DNA of 64,000 nt from Rossellomorea aquimaris (GTDB lineage Bacteria > Bacillota > Bacilli > Bacillales > Bacillaceae_B). Shown here piece by piece: positions 10,556 through 20,315 of the stretch. The stretch lies in contig NZ_JAIVAR010000001.1 in the NCBI RefSeq assembly GCF_020171925.1, positions 1,364,001-1,428,000 on the forward strand. The letters are read 5' to 3'. How positions within the stretch are numbered: position 1 is the first letter of the stretch; each line of letters begins with the position of its first letter. Both the position numbers and the translations under genes were made by a program. The notes below the pieces were generated by a model. That model did no database searches. It was not told the DNA's origin and saw nothing but the letters and a program-made list of their open reading frames with translations.

Positions 10556-10584
10556 ATTTTACAATACAGCCAACTGCTTGACAA
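10556..10584 (-). promoter_or_regulatory. Predicted sigma-A promoter of bkdR
   Basis: On the minus strand, TTGTCA (10584-10579), a 17-base spacer and TAAAAT (10561-10556). It is divergent from the yqzF promoter and shares the same -35 bases. Confidence 0.6.
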
Positions 10585-10605
10585 TTTTCTAGTTGGAGTT
10601 AGAAT
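10578..10605 (+). promoter_or_regulatory. Predicted sigma-A promoter of yqzF
   Basis: TTGACA at 10578-10583, a 16-base spacer and TAGAAT at 10600-10605, 35 bases upstream of the yqzF start codon. The -35 overlaps the -35 of the divergent bkdR promoter. Confidence 0.6.
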
Positions 10606-10639
10606 TTCTAGTAGTAGATACAAAGGAGCTTTGTCCATA

Positions 10640-10879
10640 ATGGTACGTATCATAGCACTGATCATCATGGTGATTCCCGGGGGACTGGCAGCACTGGGTA
10701 TTAAATTAATGCGGGATATGTCATTCGGCATTCTACAGGCGCCGTTCCCCTTTCTTTGGTTGCAATTCCTGACAGGCTTGATGTTATTCATCCTCGGCCT
10801 GGGATTTATTGCTGGCTTCATTCTTCACAGGGATCGCAAAAGAAACAAAGTACAAGACCGTTTCAACAAAAAAAGCTAA
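10640..10879 (+). CDS. yqzF: Small membrane protein, DUF2627/YqzF family
   Basis: A 79-residue protein with two hydrophobic segments: residues 3-19 (IIALIIMVIPGGLAALG) and a longer one at about 35-63. A basic C-terminal tail (HRDRKRNK) follows. The ATG at 10640 has AAAGGAG ahead of it; the frame upstream of it is a shadow. It lies between bkdR (divergent) and the glycerophosphodiesterase gene (convergent), the place of yqzF in related genomes. Function is unknown. Confidence 0.85.
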   Translation: MVRIIALIIMVIPGGLAALGIKLMRDMSFGILQAPFPFLWLQFLTGLMLFILGLGFIAGFILHRDRKRNKVQDRFNKKS

Positions 10880-10907
10880 CGTCTCGTAGCAGACGTTAGC
10901 TTTTTTT
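10868..10907. terminator. Bidirectional terminator between yqzF and the glycerophosphodiesterase gene
   Basis: A perfect stem of about 17 bp (10868-10884 with 10891-10907) with A and T tracts on the two sides. It overlaps the last codons of yqzF and serves both convergent genes. Confidence 0.9.
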
Positions 10908-10911
10908 ACTT

Positions 10912-11637
10912 TTATCCCCCCCGCACCGCTATGGCCCGTTCGGGATAGTCGGTCACGATTGCAGAGCATCCGACTGCGAAGAACCTCTTCATCTGCGTCT
11001 CTTTATTGACGGTATATGGCCTGACCGCAATGCCATTCTTCATTGAATCGATGACGATGTCATCCGATGCCACTTTCTGATTGGGGTGAATGGCTTCCGC
11101 CCCTAAGGATTTTGCATAGAGCCAAGGCATATATAACCCATTTGAATACAATGGCGCGATATTCAACGAAGGATCCAGCTGCTTGCAAGCGACAATGGAG
11201 TAATGATTAAAAGAAGAAATCACCGTACGATCCGTGTAGCTGTATCGATTGATCATGTCTATCACTTTCTCTTCAAGGCCTTCATATTCAATGATGCTGT
11301 TCTTCAACTCAATATTACAAACAAGTTGATTCTCCTTCATCCAGTCAAATACCTCTTCAAGAGTCGGAATCTTATGTTTGTGGAAATATTTCTTCTTGAA
11401 CGTATAATTGGCATGTAATTTCCTCAGGTCCTTAAAGTGGGAATCCTTTACATATCCTTTGCCATTTGTCGTTCGATCCACCGTTTCATCATGGATGACA
11501 ACTACCTCACCATCCTTCGTCAATTGGACATCCAATTCAATCCCATCCGCCTTGACTCTTTCCGCCTCAAGAAAAGCGTCCATCGTGTTCTCGGGATGAG
11601 TTCCCGCCGATCCTCTATGGGCAAATATCAGTGTCAT
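10912..11637 (-). CDS. yqiK: Glycerophosphodiester phosphodiesterase (YqiK-like)
   Basis: Hydrolyses glycerophosphodiesters to glycerol-3-phosphate and an alcohol. The N-terminal GDPD motif is clear: FAHRGSAGTHPENTMDAF with catalytic His7, then ELDVQLTKDGEVVVIHDETVDRTTNG, which has the metal-binding Glu/Asp and the second catalytic His. At 241 residues it is the short cytosolic type with no signal peptide. It lies downstream of spo0A behind a terminator, as in B. subtilis. Confidence 0.92.
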   Translation of the reverse strand: MTLIFAHRGSAGTHPENTMDAFLEAERVKADGIELDVQLTKDGEVVVIHDETVDRTTNGKGYVKDSHFKDLRKLHANYTFKKKYFHKHKIPTLEEVFDWMKENQLVCNIELKNSIIEYEGLEEKVIDMINRYSYTDRTVISSFNHYSIVACKQLDPSLNIAPLYSNGLYMPWLYAKSLGAEAIHPNQKVASDDIVIDSMKNGIAVRPYTVNKETQMKRFFAVGCSAIVTDYPERAIAVRGG

Positions 11638-11724
11638 TTCGTCACTTCCCGTAAATAAAATTTACTTCATTTCATAATTCCTTCCCGCAATTATATGTGT
11701 AATTGCCCTCTTGAAGAAATAAAA

Positions 11725-11753
11725 AACCCAATAAATGATCCATTTATCGGGTT
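11725..11753 (-). terminator. Terminator of spo0A
   Basis: A 13-bp stem with one mismatch (11725-11737 with 11741-11753), followed on the minus strand by a T-rich run. It lies 47 bases after the spo0A stop. Confidence 0.85.
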
Positions 11754-11799
11754 CTGTGTGTATATGTCTATGACAATGGGAAAAGGATCACTTATCCTT

Positions 11800-12579
11800 T
11801 CAAGAAGCCTTGTGCTCTAGTCGCAGCTTGTCCGCCACCATCGCGATGAATTCAGAGTTTGTAGGCTTCGCCTTGGACATACTGACGGTATATCCGAATA
11901 AGGAAGAGATCGAATCGATATTCCCCCTGCTCCATGCAACTTCGATTGCATGACGGATTGCACGTTCCACACGGGATGCCGTTGTATTATACTTCTTGGC
12001 GATATCAGGATAAAGAACCTTTGTGATGGATCCAAGCAACTCGATGTCGTTATATACCATGGAAATCGCTTCTCTTAAGTATAAATATCCTTTGATATGT
12101 GCAGGAACACCAATTTCATGGATGATGCTCGTAATACTTGCATCTAGGTTTCTCGGCTTGGATTCTGTAGTTAATCTGGATGAGGAATGTTTCTTAATGA
12201 TTGGATTTGATTTTCCGCTGACTTGCCTGATATGACTGACAAGATTCTCCATATCGAATGGCTTAAGGATAAAATAAGATGCTCCAAGGTCGACGGCCTT
12301 CTTCGTTACATCCTCTTGGCCAAAGGCCGTAAGCATGATGACATTGGGAATGGTACTTCTCTCACGGAGGCGCTCAAGTACCGCAAGACCATCCAGATGC
12401 GGCATGATGATATCCAGTACCAAAACATCCGGATTGACTTCTTCCATTAAATCTAGGCACTCTTGGCCGTTATGAGCGATCCCGACCACTTCCATATCAT
12501 CTTGCGACGCGATATAATCCTCCAGTAAAGATGTTAATTCCCTATTATCATCCACTACACAAACTTTAATTGATTTCAC
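11800..12579 (-). CDS. spo0A: Sporulation master response regulator Spo0A
   Basis: Response regulator phosphorylated at the end of the phosphorelay; it binds 0A boxes to start sporulation. The receiver domain (about 1-125) has the acidic pair VDDN, the phosphoacceptor Asp in [11 protein letters not shown], and the conserved ILKPF lysine. The C-terminal DNA-binding domain is almost identical to the known protein, with the recognition-helix region [16 protein letters not shown] and the end EHKAS. The frame extends to an ATG at 12603, but GAGGAGG nine bases ahead of GTG 12579 points to the GTG (259 residues), which also fits the known N-terminus. Confidence 0.97.
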   Translation of the reverse strand: MKSIKVCVVDDNRELTSLLEDYIASQDDMEVVGIAHNGQECLDLMEEVNPDVLVLDIIMPHLDGLAVLERLRERSTIPNVIMLTAFGQEDVTKKAVDLGASYFILKPFDMENLVSHIRQVSGKSNPIIKKHSSSRLTTESKPRNLDASITSIIHEIGVPAHIKGYLYLREAISMVYNDIELLGSITKVLYPDIAKKYNTTASRVERAIRHAIEVAWSRGNIDSISSLFGYTVSMSKAKPTNSEFIAMVADKLRLEHKAS

Positions 12580-12641
12580 TACAGGTTTCCTCCTCGAATC
12601 CATAATAATTCATGTGTCTATTTTTTATTCTAAATTACTTT

Positions 12642-12768
12642 TTCGACAATGCAACCAAAAATCCTTTTATTTTTTAAAAAATACCAAAAAATATATTATT
12701 TTCTCTTGTTTACTTAGTTTTCCTCTAATTTTCGACCGCTTTCGATAATCAAACGCACTTTTGTCGAA
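12642..12768. promoter_or_regulatory. spo0A upstream region: 0A boxes and a sigma-H-like promoter
   Basis: Perfect 0A boxes (TGTCGAA) occur at 12762-12768 (plus strand) and 12642-12648 (minus strand). One- or two-base variants lie at 12731-12737 and 12741-12747. On the minus strand AGAGGAAAA (12726-12718), 11 bases and AGAGAAAAT (12706-12698) match the sigma-H consensus with one mismatch. A weak sigma-A candidate lies further upstream (TTGTAA-18-TAAAAT, near 12810-12780). This resembles the two-promoter, self-regulated layout known for spo0A. The rest of 12604-12933 shows only the spoIVB terminator. Confidence 0.6.
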
Positions 12769-12881
12769 TAATCTTTATTTTAACAATATTACAGTGTTAT
12801 TACAAATCCTTGTGATAAGTTGCCCTTATAATAATCCGGTACCTTCTCCGACAAATTGTTCCGTTTCACAAGCAAAAAAAG

Positions 12882-12929
12882 AACCCTTCCAAGTACCACG
12901 ATGATCCGGGCACCTTACAAGGGTTTGAA
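12882..12929 (-). terminator. Terminator of spoIVB
   Basis: An imperfect stem pairs the AACCCTT arm near 12882 with the AAGGGTT arm ending near 12927. It is followed on the minus strand by seven T's, just past the spoIVB stop. Confidence 0.75.
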
Positions 12930-12933
12930 ATAG

Positions 12934-14223
12934 TCAGCTTGCTCTTTCATGATTTTGTTTATAAATATCAATACCGGCCTCACTCAGCATCCATTCTATG
13001 TGAACTCCATATCCGCTGGTCGGATCGTTGACGAATACATGGGTGACTGCACCGATTAGTTTCCCATCCTGAATGATCGGGCTCCCACTCATCCCTTGGA
13101 CGATCCCGCCCGTTTTTTCCAATAATTCAGGATCAGTTACTTTGATGACCATCCCTTTTGTGGCAGGGAACTTTTGCGGGATCGTACTGACAATTTCAAT
13201 GTCGTACTTTTCCACTTTACTTCCATCCACTACGGTCAGGATCTCAGCTGGCCCCTCTTTCACTTGGTGCGACAAGGCGATCTGCATCGGCTTATCGAGC
13301 ACGTTATTCTCTACTGACTGATTCAGCTTGCCAAAGATCCCGAAAGGACTGTTTCGGGTAATATTCCCGATGACGTTACGGTCTGCAGAAAAGCGCGCAA
13401 GCTTTTCCCCGGGCTTACCCCCGCTTCCCTTCTCAATCGATGTCACTTCAGAATTTACGATTTCACCGTCTTCCACTACGATTGGTTTCTTTGTATCCAT
13501 GTCCGAGATCACATGCCCCAATGCCCCGTATTTCTTGGAATTTGGATCAAAGAACGTCATCGTGCCGATGCCCGCTGCAGAATCACGAATATACAGACCA
13601 AGCTTGTATGTTTCTTCCCCCTCTTCTTTCAAGGGGAGCAATGACGTTTTTACAACTTCGTCTTCCCGCTTCAATACAACATCCATACTCTTCGATTCTT
13701 CTCCAGCCTTCTGAACGAAAGGAGCTACATCAGCAAGCTGTTCGATCTTCTTGCCGTTAATTTCTGTAATCATATCCCCGACTTGAATTCCCGCTTTCTC
13801 TCCGGGGGACACCTTCCCTTTCTCCGTTGCGACCAAGTGGTGGCCAACGACCAGCACCCCGACGGTATTCAACTTGACTCCGATTGATTGACCTCCCGGA
13901 ATGACTTTAAAATCTTTCAGTACTTCTACATTCACTTTTTTCACCGGGAGCCCGGCCAATTCGAGTACGACTTCATCTTTTCCTACCGATTTGCCCTGGA
14001 TGGATAGAAGTCCCTTCTCATCAGTGACCCCGACATTTTTATTGTTATACGAACTCATCGCAGTAACGGATGAAGCCTTAGGGAGAGCAACTTGATCCCC
14101 TTCCATCACGCTGATTGAATTCGGCATCTTCACTAATTGTTGAACAGGTTCATAAAATCCAAAAAAACAAAGCGAAACAAGGAGAATTCCACCTATGAAT
14201 TTCCTGAAAAAATCTACACTCAC
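12934..14223 (-). CDS. spoIVB: SpoIVB serine peptidase (stage IV sporulation protein B)
   Basis: Forespore-secreted S55 peptidase that starts sigma-K activation by cutting SpoIVFA. A single N-terminal membrane/signal segment ([16 protein letters not shown]) is followed by a PDZ domain that includes [18 protein letters not shown]. The peptidase domain has the catalytic His in [10 protein letters not shown] and the catalytic Ser in GMSGSPI. The frame opens at 14259, but the GTG at 14223 has AGGAG ten bases upstream and gives 429 residues, close to the family length. It lies between recN and spo0A as in B. subtilis. Confidence 0.94.
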   Translation of the reverse strand: MSVDFFRKFIGGILLVSLCFFGFYEPVQQLVKMPNSISVMEGDQVALPKASSVTAMSSYNNKNVGVTDEKGLLSIQGKSVGKDEVVLELAGLPVKKVNVEVLKDFKVIPGGQSIGVKLNTVGVLVVGHHLVATEKGKVSPGEKAGIQVGDMITEINGKKIEQLADVAPFVQKAGEESKSMDVVLKREDEVVKTSLLPLKEEGEETYKLGLYIRDSAAGIGTMTFFDPNSKKYGALGHVISDMDTKKPIVVEDGEIVNSEVTSIEKGSGGKPGEKLARFSADRNVIGNITRNSPFGIFGKLNQSVENNVLDKPMQIALSHQVKEGPAEILTVVDGSKVEKYDIEIVSTIPQKFPATKGMVIKVTDPELLEKTGGIVQGMSGSPIIQDGKLIGAVTHVFVNDPTSGYGVHIEWMLSEAGIDIYKQNHERAS

Positions 14224-14318
14224 TCTTTTCACTCTCCTCGCTTCAGGTTGCACACTCACTTACTTGGCTACAGTCTTAATTTAGCCTTTAATACCTACAT
14301 TTATAACTGGTAATAAAG

Positions 14319-14349
14319 AAAAAAAGCTACCCTGTATGGATAGCTTTTT
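14319..14349 (-). terminator. Terminator of recN
   Basis: The stem AAAAAGCTA-CC pairs with GG-A-TAGCTTTTT across a short loop. On the minus strand it ends in a long T run immediately after the recN stop. Confidence 0.85.
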
Positions 14350-16058
14350 CAAATATTTTTAATTGAACTCGCCAATTGGAGAAGCTCTTTTGCATGCTCC
14401 TGTGTCAGGTCGGTAATTTCCACCCCAGAAATCATCCGGGAAATTTCTCTAACCTTCTCATTTTCCTCCAGTCGCTTGACAGAGGTACTTGTTCTGCCAT
14501 TTTGAAGCTGTTTTGAAATGAACAAATGACTATCTGCCATTGCGGCAACCTGCGGCAAGTGTGAAATGCACATAACTTGGGAATGGGTTGCAACCTGATA
14601 TATTTTTTCAGCAATGGCTTGAGCCACCCTACCGCTCACTCCTGTATCGACCTCATCAAAAATGATCGACGTAATGCCTTGATGCTTGGAGAAGATCGTC
14701 TTCAGTGCCAGCATGATCCTCGATAGCTCGCCGCCAGAAGCCACCCTTGATAATGGTTTCAAAGGCTCGCCAGGGTTTGTGGAAATATAAAACTCGATGT
14801 CATCCCATCCGTCTTTTTTAAACCGCGAAAACTCGAAAAGTTGATGATCTTCATCACCGCTGAAACGGACTTCGAACTTTGTTTTATCCATGTATAACTG
14901 CTTCAATTGTTCGTGGATGCTTTTCGTCAATTTCTTGGCCCATTTTTTTCTTGATTGAGTCAGATTCTTCGCTTCTATCACGAGATCTTTTTCCAGGGAG
15001 GACAATTTGTTTTCCAGTTCTACAATATGGGAATCCTTGTTCACAATCGTTTCTATTTCTTCTTCGATTTTGGAGCTGTAAGAGAGGATTTCCTCCACCG
15101 AGGAACCGTATTTTCTTTTCAATCCGTTAATTTCGTTCAGTCTTGTTTCAATGAAATCCAACCGATTGGGCTCAAACTCCAACTGATCAAGATCACCCCG
15201 GATTTGATGAACGGCATCTTCGAGCACATAAAAAGCATTCGAAACCGATTCCAGCGTTTTTTGATAACGTTGATCAAGATCCGCCGCTGTTTCAAGATGA
15301 CTCATCGCAAGTCCTGTCCAATCAAGTCCCTTGCCTTCATCTTGAATGCTGTTATACGAAGTTTGAAGAGCTTCGAACAATCTTTCAAAGTTCGTCAGCT
15401 TGCGCTTCTCTTCTAAAAGCTCGTCGTCTTCATTCAACTTCAAATCCGCGTCTTGTATTTCCTTCAACTGAAACGTAATGAGATCCAGCCGATGTGCCAT
15501 TTCTTGTTCATTTTCATTGAGCCTGATCAACTGCTTATGAATCCCGCTATATTCTTTATAGATTTCCCTATATGATGTTAAATTCTGCTGAATCTCACTG
15601 CCTCCAAATTGGTCCAGAAGCGAAAGGTGCAGATGCTCATTCATTAATTCCTGGTGTTCATGTTGCCCATGAATATCAATCAGCGCCCCGCCGATCTCCC
15701 TCATGATGGCGATTGTGACCAATTTCCCATTCACCCGGCAAACACTTTTACCTGAATTAGAAATCTCCCGCCGGAGGATGATCATGCCTTCTTCAATTTC
15801 GATTCCAAAACTAGAAGCTTTCTCATAACAAGGGTGGGCATCGTCATCGAGAATGAATAAGCCTTCTATCTCGGCCTTTTTCTCACCATGACGCACATAT
15901 TCAGCAGAACCGCGTCCTCCGACGAGGAGGTGGATTGCATCAATGATGATTGATTTACCTGCCCCCGTCTCCCCCGAAAGGACAGTGAGTCCCTCTTCAA
16001 ATGAAAGTGCCAATGAGTCGATAATGGCAAAATTTTTAATGGATAATTCCTGTAACAA
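14349..16058 (-). CDS. recN: DNA repair protein RecN
   Basis: SMC-like ATPase recruited early to double-strand breaks. Walker A GETGAGKS is at residues 29-36. A long coiled-coil middle follows (about 150-370). The ABC signature (VASGGELSRI) and Walker B (SIIFDEVDTG) lie in the C-terminal lobe, followed by the His-switch region (VMCISHLPQVAAMAD). Length is 569 residues. The start is TTG with GAGGTGA upstream. argR lies upstream, but a hairpin between the two suggests partly separate transcription. Confidence 0.96.
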   Translation of the reverse strand: MLQELSIKNFAIIDSLALSFEEGLTVLSGETGAGKSIIIDAIHLLVGGRGSAEYVRHGEKKAEIEGLFILDDDAHPCYEKASSFGIEIEEGMIILRREISNSGKSVCRVNGKLVTIAIMREIGGALIDIHGQHEHQELMNEHLHLSLLDQFGGSEIQQNLTSYREIYKEYSGIHKQLIRLNENEQEMAHRLDLITFQLKEIQDADLKLNEDDELLEEKRKLTNFERLFEALQTSYNSIQDEGKGLDWTGLAMSHLETAADLDQRYQKTLESVSNAFYVLEDAVHQIRGDLDQLEFEPNRLDFIETRLNEINGLKRKYGSSVEEILSYSSKIEEEIETIVNKDSHIVELENKLSSLEKDLVIEAKNLTQSRKKWAKKLTKSIHEQLKQLYMDKTKFEVRFSGDEDHQLFEFSRFKKDGWDDIEFYISTNPGEPLKPLSRVASGGELSRIMLALKTIFSKHQGITSIIFDEVDTGVSGRVAQAIAEKIYQVATHSQVMCISHLPQVAAMADSHLFISKQLQNGRTSTSVKRLEENEKVREISRMISGVEITDLTQEHAKELLQLASSIKNI

Positions 16059-16132
16059 GAAAAGATCACCTCAATTGATAAGGTACAAATCCCTTAATAG
16101 GGCTCATGCAACGTTTTTTTAAAAGTTAAAAG

Positions 16133-16156
16133 CGGGTGGAGCTTCCATTCCACCCG
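16133..16156 (-). terminator. Terminator of argR
   Basis: A perfect 8-bp GC-rich stem, CGGGTGGA (16133-16140) with 16149-16156, is followed on the minus strand by TTTTAACTTTT. It lies between argR and recN. Confidence 0.75.
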
Positions 16157-16195
16157 TATCATGATATAAAGTACTTCTATCCGGACAAATCTTAT

Positions 16196-16648
16196 TTATA
16201 ACATATCAAGGAAGCGCTCTGTGATGACTTTCGTCTCGCCTTCCGTCCTGCAAATGATGAGACATGTGTCATCCCCACAGATCGTGCCAAGAATTTCTTC
16301 CCAGTCCAGATTATCGATTAGTGCGCCGATGGCGTTGGCATTGCCGGGAAGGGTTTTCATGACAAGCATGTGTCCTGCTGTATCGATCTTGACAAATGCA
16401 TCCGTCAGGGTCCTTTTCAATTTTAGAAGAGGATTGAACCGTTGATCTGCAGGAAGGCTGTATTTATAGCGCCCGTCCATCAGAGGGACTTTGACTAAAT
16501 GCAGCTCTTTAATGTCTCTTGAAACCGTAGCCTGAGTGACATTGAAACCTGCATTCTTGAGGCTGTCAACCAGTTCATCCTGTGTCTCGACGTCTCTATT
16601 CGTAATGATTTCCCTTATTTTAATATGTCGTTGTCCTTTGTTCATCAT
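16196..16648 (-). CDS. argR: Arginine repressor ArgR/AhrC
   Basis: Arginine-responsive hexameric regulator of arginine biosynthesis and catabolism genes. The N-terminal winged helix-turn-helix (about 1-70) includes [20 protein letters not shown] and [13 protein letters not shown]. The C-terminal oligomerisation and arginine-binding domain has the [14 protein letters not shown] signature. Two consecutive ATGs (16648 and 16645) could both serve; the second would match the known B. subtilis N-terminus MNKGQRH. AGAGGTG lies upstream. The gene is next to recN as in other bacilli. Confidence 0.95.
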   Translation of the reverse strand: MMNKGQRHIKIREIITNRDVETQDELVDSLKNAGFNVTQATVSRDIKELHLVKVPLMDGRYKYSLPADQRFNPLLKLKRTLTDAFVKIDTAGHMLVMKTLPGNANAIGALIDNLDWEEILGTICGDDTCLIICRTEGETKVITERFLDML

Positions 16649-16833
16649 AGAACTTACACCTCTTACATCAAATTAAGCCTGTATAATTATACCTCTACGC
16701 TTATAGTAGCCTATTTCAGGGATAAGTACAACAGAAAAGCCGAGGTAGATGAGATTGACTAAACGGCTACCGATGGGCATATGGACGGCTGGTGTACCCC
16801 TTTTCACATAAGACCCTTTGGCCATAAAAAATA

Positions 16834-16856
16834 GACTGCCCCCAACAGGAGCAGTC
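16834..16856 (-). terminator. Terminator of the xseA-xseB-ispA-OLE-oapA-dxs-yqxC unit
   Basis: GACTGC (16834-16839) pairs with GCAGTC (16851-16856), with extra pairing of the flanks. It is followed on the minus strand by TATTTTTT. It lies just after the yqxC stop, with no comparable terminator between xseB and yqxC. Confidence 0.75.
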
Positions 16857-16863
16857 CGGACGT

Positions 16864-17697
16864 TTATTGGTTGGGGGCCTTGAATTGACTGTGCGCCTCT
16901 TCTATCACTTCTTGAGGGGTGACGGTCAAAAGTGATTTCCCATCATCATCCATCCCCGTCCAACGGATATGGATAAGGAATTCGATATTGCCGTCTCCTC
17001 CGGTGATCGGGGAATAGGATAGTCCATGGATCGCGTATCCTTCCCTGACGGCCAAATCCATGATCTTCTCGATGACTGCATGATGAACCTTAGGGTCGCG
17101 TACAATCCCTTTCTTACCGACCTGTTCCTTTCCGGCTTCGAATTGTGGCTTGATGAGCGCGACGCAATCTCCGCCTGGTACCAACAGGGTCTTCAGTACA
17201 GGAAGGATCAGTGAAAGCGAGATGAAAGAGACATCGATCGATGCAAAGGCAGGCATCTCACCCGGCAGATCGGCTGGGGTCACATACCTGAAATTAGTTC
17301 TTTCCATCACAACAACCCGTTCATCCTGTCTTAGCTTCCAGGCTAATTGGTTATAGCCGACATCGATCGCATAGGACTTCACTGCTCCATTTTGGAGGGC
17401 GCAGTCTGTGAATCCACCAGTGGAAGAACCGATGTCGATCATGACTTTATCCTTTACATCAAGATCGAAAACCTTCAAAGCCTTTTCAAGCTTCAGTCCC
17501 CCACGGCTAACGTATGGCATCATCTTACCTTTGATGGTCAGCTCGGCATCCTCATTCACCTTTTCTCCGGGTTTATCGAGCCTTTCCTCATTTGAGTAGA
17601 CAAGGCCGGCCATGATCGCCCTTTTCGCTTTTTCCCTTGTTTCAATAAGTCCTCTTTCAACTAAGAGGACGTCCAGTCGTTGTTTTTTTACCTTCAT
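16864..17697 (-). CDS. yqxC: TlyA-family rRNA 2'-O-methyltransferase YqxC
   Basis: The N-terminal S4 RNA-binding domain (about residues 5-65: RLDVLLVERGLIETREKAKR) is followed by an FtsJ-like Rossmann methyltransferase domain with DIGSSTGGFTDCALQNGA, the SAM-binding motif I. It resembles TlyA proteins, known to methylate 16S and 23S rRNA in mycobacteria; the exact target in bacilli is not shown by the sequence. Length is 277 residues. It starts seven bases after dxs, so it is co-transcribed with dxs and the OLE RNA/oapA unit. Confidence 0.92.
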   Translation of the reverse strand: MKVKKQRLDVLLVERGLIETREKAKRAIMAGLVYSNEERLDKPGEKVNEDAELTIKGKMMPYVSRGGLKLEKALKVFDLDVKDKVMIDIGSSTGGFTDCALQNGAVKSYAIDVGYNQLAWKLRQDERVVVMERTNFRYVTPADLPGEMPAFASIDVSFISLSLILPVLKTLLVPGGDCVALIKPQFEAGKEQVGKKGIVRDPKVHHAVIEKIMDLAVREGYAIHGLSYSPITGGDGNIEFLIHIRWTGMDDDGKSLLTVTPQEVIEEAHSQFKAPNQ

Positions 17698-17704
17698 AAA
17701 TTTG

Positions 17705-19597
17705 TTAAGCCCTCTTTTGTTTATTTGGAGTGATTGTCAGGATCCGGTCCATGACATTTTCTTTCGTCATGCCGATTTCGTTCAATAATTCCTTCACACT
17801 TCCATGTTCGATGAAATAATCAGGGATTCCAATTCGGTCGATGACTGCATCCCTGTACCCATTTTCTTGAGCGAATTCCAGAACTGCGCTCCCGAATCCA
17901 CCTTGAAGGACCGCTTCTTCGATCGTAAGGACAGGCATGCTTTGTTCAAAGATGGACTTTAGCATTTCTTCATCCATCGGCTTGATGAACCTAGCATTGA
18001 CCACCCGCACGGAAACCCCTTGTTCCTCAAGGTCATTTGCGGCTTGGAGTGCCATAGGTATCGTTGTGCCGAATGTCAGGACTGTCACGTCATCCCCGTC
18101 TTTTAGTGTTTCCCACTTCCCGATCGGAATCGTCTTTAATGACCCATCCATCGGTACTCCATAACCATTCCCTCTAGGATATCGAAGTGCAATCGGTCCG
18201 TCATTGTATTGTAATGCCGTATTGACTAAATGCTGGCCTTCATTCTCATCTTTCGGCATCATGATGACGATGTTTGGCAGATGCCTTAAGAAGGCGATAT
18301 CGAATACACCTTGATGGGTTTCCCCGTCGGCTCCGACCAGACCCGCACGATCGATCCCGATGAATACATTCAAGTTTTGCCTGCAAATGTCATGCACCAC
18401 TTGATCATACGCCCTTTGCAGGAATGTAGAGTAGATGGCGAGGAATGGCTTCATATTCTGGGTAGCAAGCCCGGCGGCAACGGTGGCGGCATGTTGTTCC
18501 GCGATCCCCACGTCGAACATGCGGTCCGGGAATTCTTCAGCAAAGCCCAACAGTTTGGATCCCACCGGCATCGCCGGTGTAATGGCTACAACCCTTTCGT
18601 CTGTCCTGGCAATCTTCCTTACCGTCTCACTTACAAGTCCACTCCATGATGGAGGTGCATTGATCGGTTTGATCAGATCACCTGTATCAATCTTATATGG
18701 GCCGGTTCCATGCCAGTCGCCTTTTTTATCAGACTCTGCCGGATGGAACCCCTTCCCTTTCTTCGTTATGACGTGTAGAAGCACAGGTCCCTTGGTTTTC
18801 TTTGCGTATTGGATATTTTCTTCCAATTCTTCGAAGTCATGGCCATCGATTGGGCCAAGATAAGTGAAACCGAGTTCTTCAAAGAACATCCCGGAGACAA
18901 ACAGATACTTCAGGCTGTCCTTTACCCTTTCAGCCGTGCTAGCAAGTTTCCCGCCTACTGCCGGGATTCTTTTGAGGATATACTCCAACTCATCTTTTAC
19001 CCAATTATATTTTCCTGCGGTGCGGAGCCTGCCAAGAACACTATGCAATGCGCCTACATTCGGGGCGATGGACATTTCGTTATCGTTCAGTACGACAATC
19101 ATGTCCTTCTTTTCGTGACCGATGTGATTCAGCGCTTCCAAAGCCATTCCACCTGTCAAGGCACCGTCGCCGATGACAGGGATGATGAAGGACTTTTCTT
19201 TTTTCACATCACGCGCGATTGCCATCCCCATTGCAGCGGAAAGGGAGGTGGAACTATGCCCCGTTTCCCATACATCATGTTCGCTTTCTGATTTTTTAGG
19301 AAATCCACACAAGCCTTTATACTGACGCAATGTATCAAACTGACAAGCCCGACCGGTCAAGATCTTATGTACATAGGACTGATGCCCTACATCCCAAATT
19401 ATTTTATCAACAGGACTATTGAAATGTTTATGAAGGGCGACCGTCAACTCCACGACACCCAAATTCGGACCAATATGACCCCCAGTTTTAGATAAATTCT
19501 TAATCAGAAACTGGCGTATCTCTTGACTGAGCTCTTCTAATTGCTTATTACTAAGGGTCTTTAGGAAAGAAGGCTCCTTTATTGATAATAAATCCAT
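17705..19597 (-). CDS. dxs: 1-deoxy-D-xylulose-5-phosphate synthase
   Basis: First enzyme of the MEP isoprenoid pathway; it joins pyruvate and glyceraldehyde-3-phosphate using thiamine diphosphate. Visible motifs are the N-terminal [18 protein letters not shown], the TPP/Mg motif [15 protein letters not shown] ending at NDNEMSI, and the transketolase C-terminal domain ([17 protein letters not shown]). The family start is MDLLSI (ATG 19597, 630 residues). An upstream in-frame GTG (19606) is possible, and neither has a strong ribosome site. dxs follows oapA by about 30 bases in the same unit as OLE RNA. Confidence 0.96.
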   Translation of the reverse strand: MDLLSIKEPSFLKTLSNKQLEELSQEIRQFLIKNLSKTGGHIGPNLGVVELTVALHKHFNSPVDKIIWDVGHQSYVHKILTGRACQFDTLRQYKGLCGFPKKSESEHDVWETGHSSTSLSAAMGMAIARDVKKEKSFIIPVIGDGALTGGMALEALNHIGHEKKDMIVVLNDNEMSIAPNVGALHSVLGRLRTAGKYNWVKDELEYILKRIPAVGGKLASTAERVKDSLKYLFVSGMFFEELGFTYLGPIDGHDFEELEENIQYAKKTKGPVLLHVITKKGKGFHPAESDKKGDWHGTGPYKIDTGDLIKPINAPPSWSGLVSETVRKIARTDERVVAITPAMPVGSKLLGFAEEFPDRMFDVGIAEQHAATVAAGLATQNMKPFLAIYSTFLQRAYDQVVHDICRQNLNVFIGIDRAGLVGADGETHQGVFDIAFLRHLPNIVIMMPKDENEGQHLVNTALQYNDGPIALRYPRGNGYGVPMDGSLKTIPIGKWETLKDGDDVTVLTFGTTIPMALQAANDLEEQGVSVRVVNARFIKPMDEEMLKSIFEQSMPVLTIEEAVLQGGFGSAVLEFAQENGYRDAVIDRIGIPDYFIEHGSVKELLNEIGMTKENVMDRILTITPNKQKRA

Positions 19598-19628
19598 TGG
19601 GTCCACTCGCTTTCATGACTAAAATAGT

Positions 19629-20240
19629 TTATTTATCGGATTTTCGCTTTTTCTTCTTTTGATCCTTTTTATCACTTATCAACACGATATGAAATCGATC
19701 TTCAACAAATTGAAGAACGGTACCGACTCTAAATATTATATCCTTTGAGTAAGTTATCGCAAACGTTTTCCCCAGTGCCTTGCCACCAACGGTAAGGGCG
19801 GCGATGATGCTGGTCAGCGTTACGCTTACGACATACTCTTTAAGGGATCCGCCTTCCAATTGAAAGGAAACCGCCAACTGAATGATGACAATAGCAGAAG
19901 CCGTCCCGCTGATGATTCCCGAAATATCGCCGATCACATCGTTACAGAAACTTGCAAATCGATCGGCATTACGGACGATGCGAATGGAATACTTTGCTCC
20001 GTATACCTTCTTTGCCGCCATTGAGTGGAATGGTGTCTCATCCGCAGCTGTCGCAGCAATTCCAAGCATATCAAAGAAAATACCGATGCAAACGATGAGA
20101 AGGACCACTAAAAGCCCTGTTCCCCAAGCTACTCCATTAAGTACCATATTTGATGTAACTGAAAAAATAGCCGCTAACACTAATGTGATAACGGCAATAC
20201 TGACACTCCATTTTATTGAGTTTTTCAATGTATCATTCAT
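19629..20240 (-). CDS. oapA: OLE-associated membrane protein OapA
   Basis: A 203-residue integral membrane protein with about four hydrophobic segments (roughly 10-33, 38-60, 108-128 and 137-160) and a very basic C-terminal tail (DKKDQKKKKRKSDK). It contains the family-like segments FFDMLGIAATAADETPFHSM and NADRFASFCNDVIGDISG, which recall the CNNM/DUF21 transporter fold. OapA proteins are known to bind OLE RNA and hold it at the membrane, and they are encoded directly downstream of it. Here the gene starts about 75 bases after the RNA. The ATG has only a weak ribosome site. Confidence 0.88.
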   Translation of the reverse strand: MNDTLKNSIKWSVSIAVITLVLAAIFSVTSNMVLNGVAWGTGLLVVLLIVCIGIFFDMLGIAATAADETPFHSMAAKKVYGAKYSIRIVRNADRFASFCNDVIGDISGIISGTASAIVIIQLAVSFQLEGGSLKEYVVSVTLTSIIAALTVGGKALGKTFAITYSKDIIFRVGTVLQFVEDRFHIVLISDKKDQKKKKRKSDK

Positions 20241-20315
20241 TATCGTCTACACACACCGTTTCTACTGTGTAAATATATCGTTTGTGTACTATGTAATTGG
20301 ATGGTCATATAGAGA

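Noticed and set aside
16649..16830. Small gene between argR and yqxC
   Set aside because: No frame with a ribosome site or family resemblance; the gap contains the yqxC terminator and the argR promoter region only.
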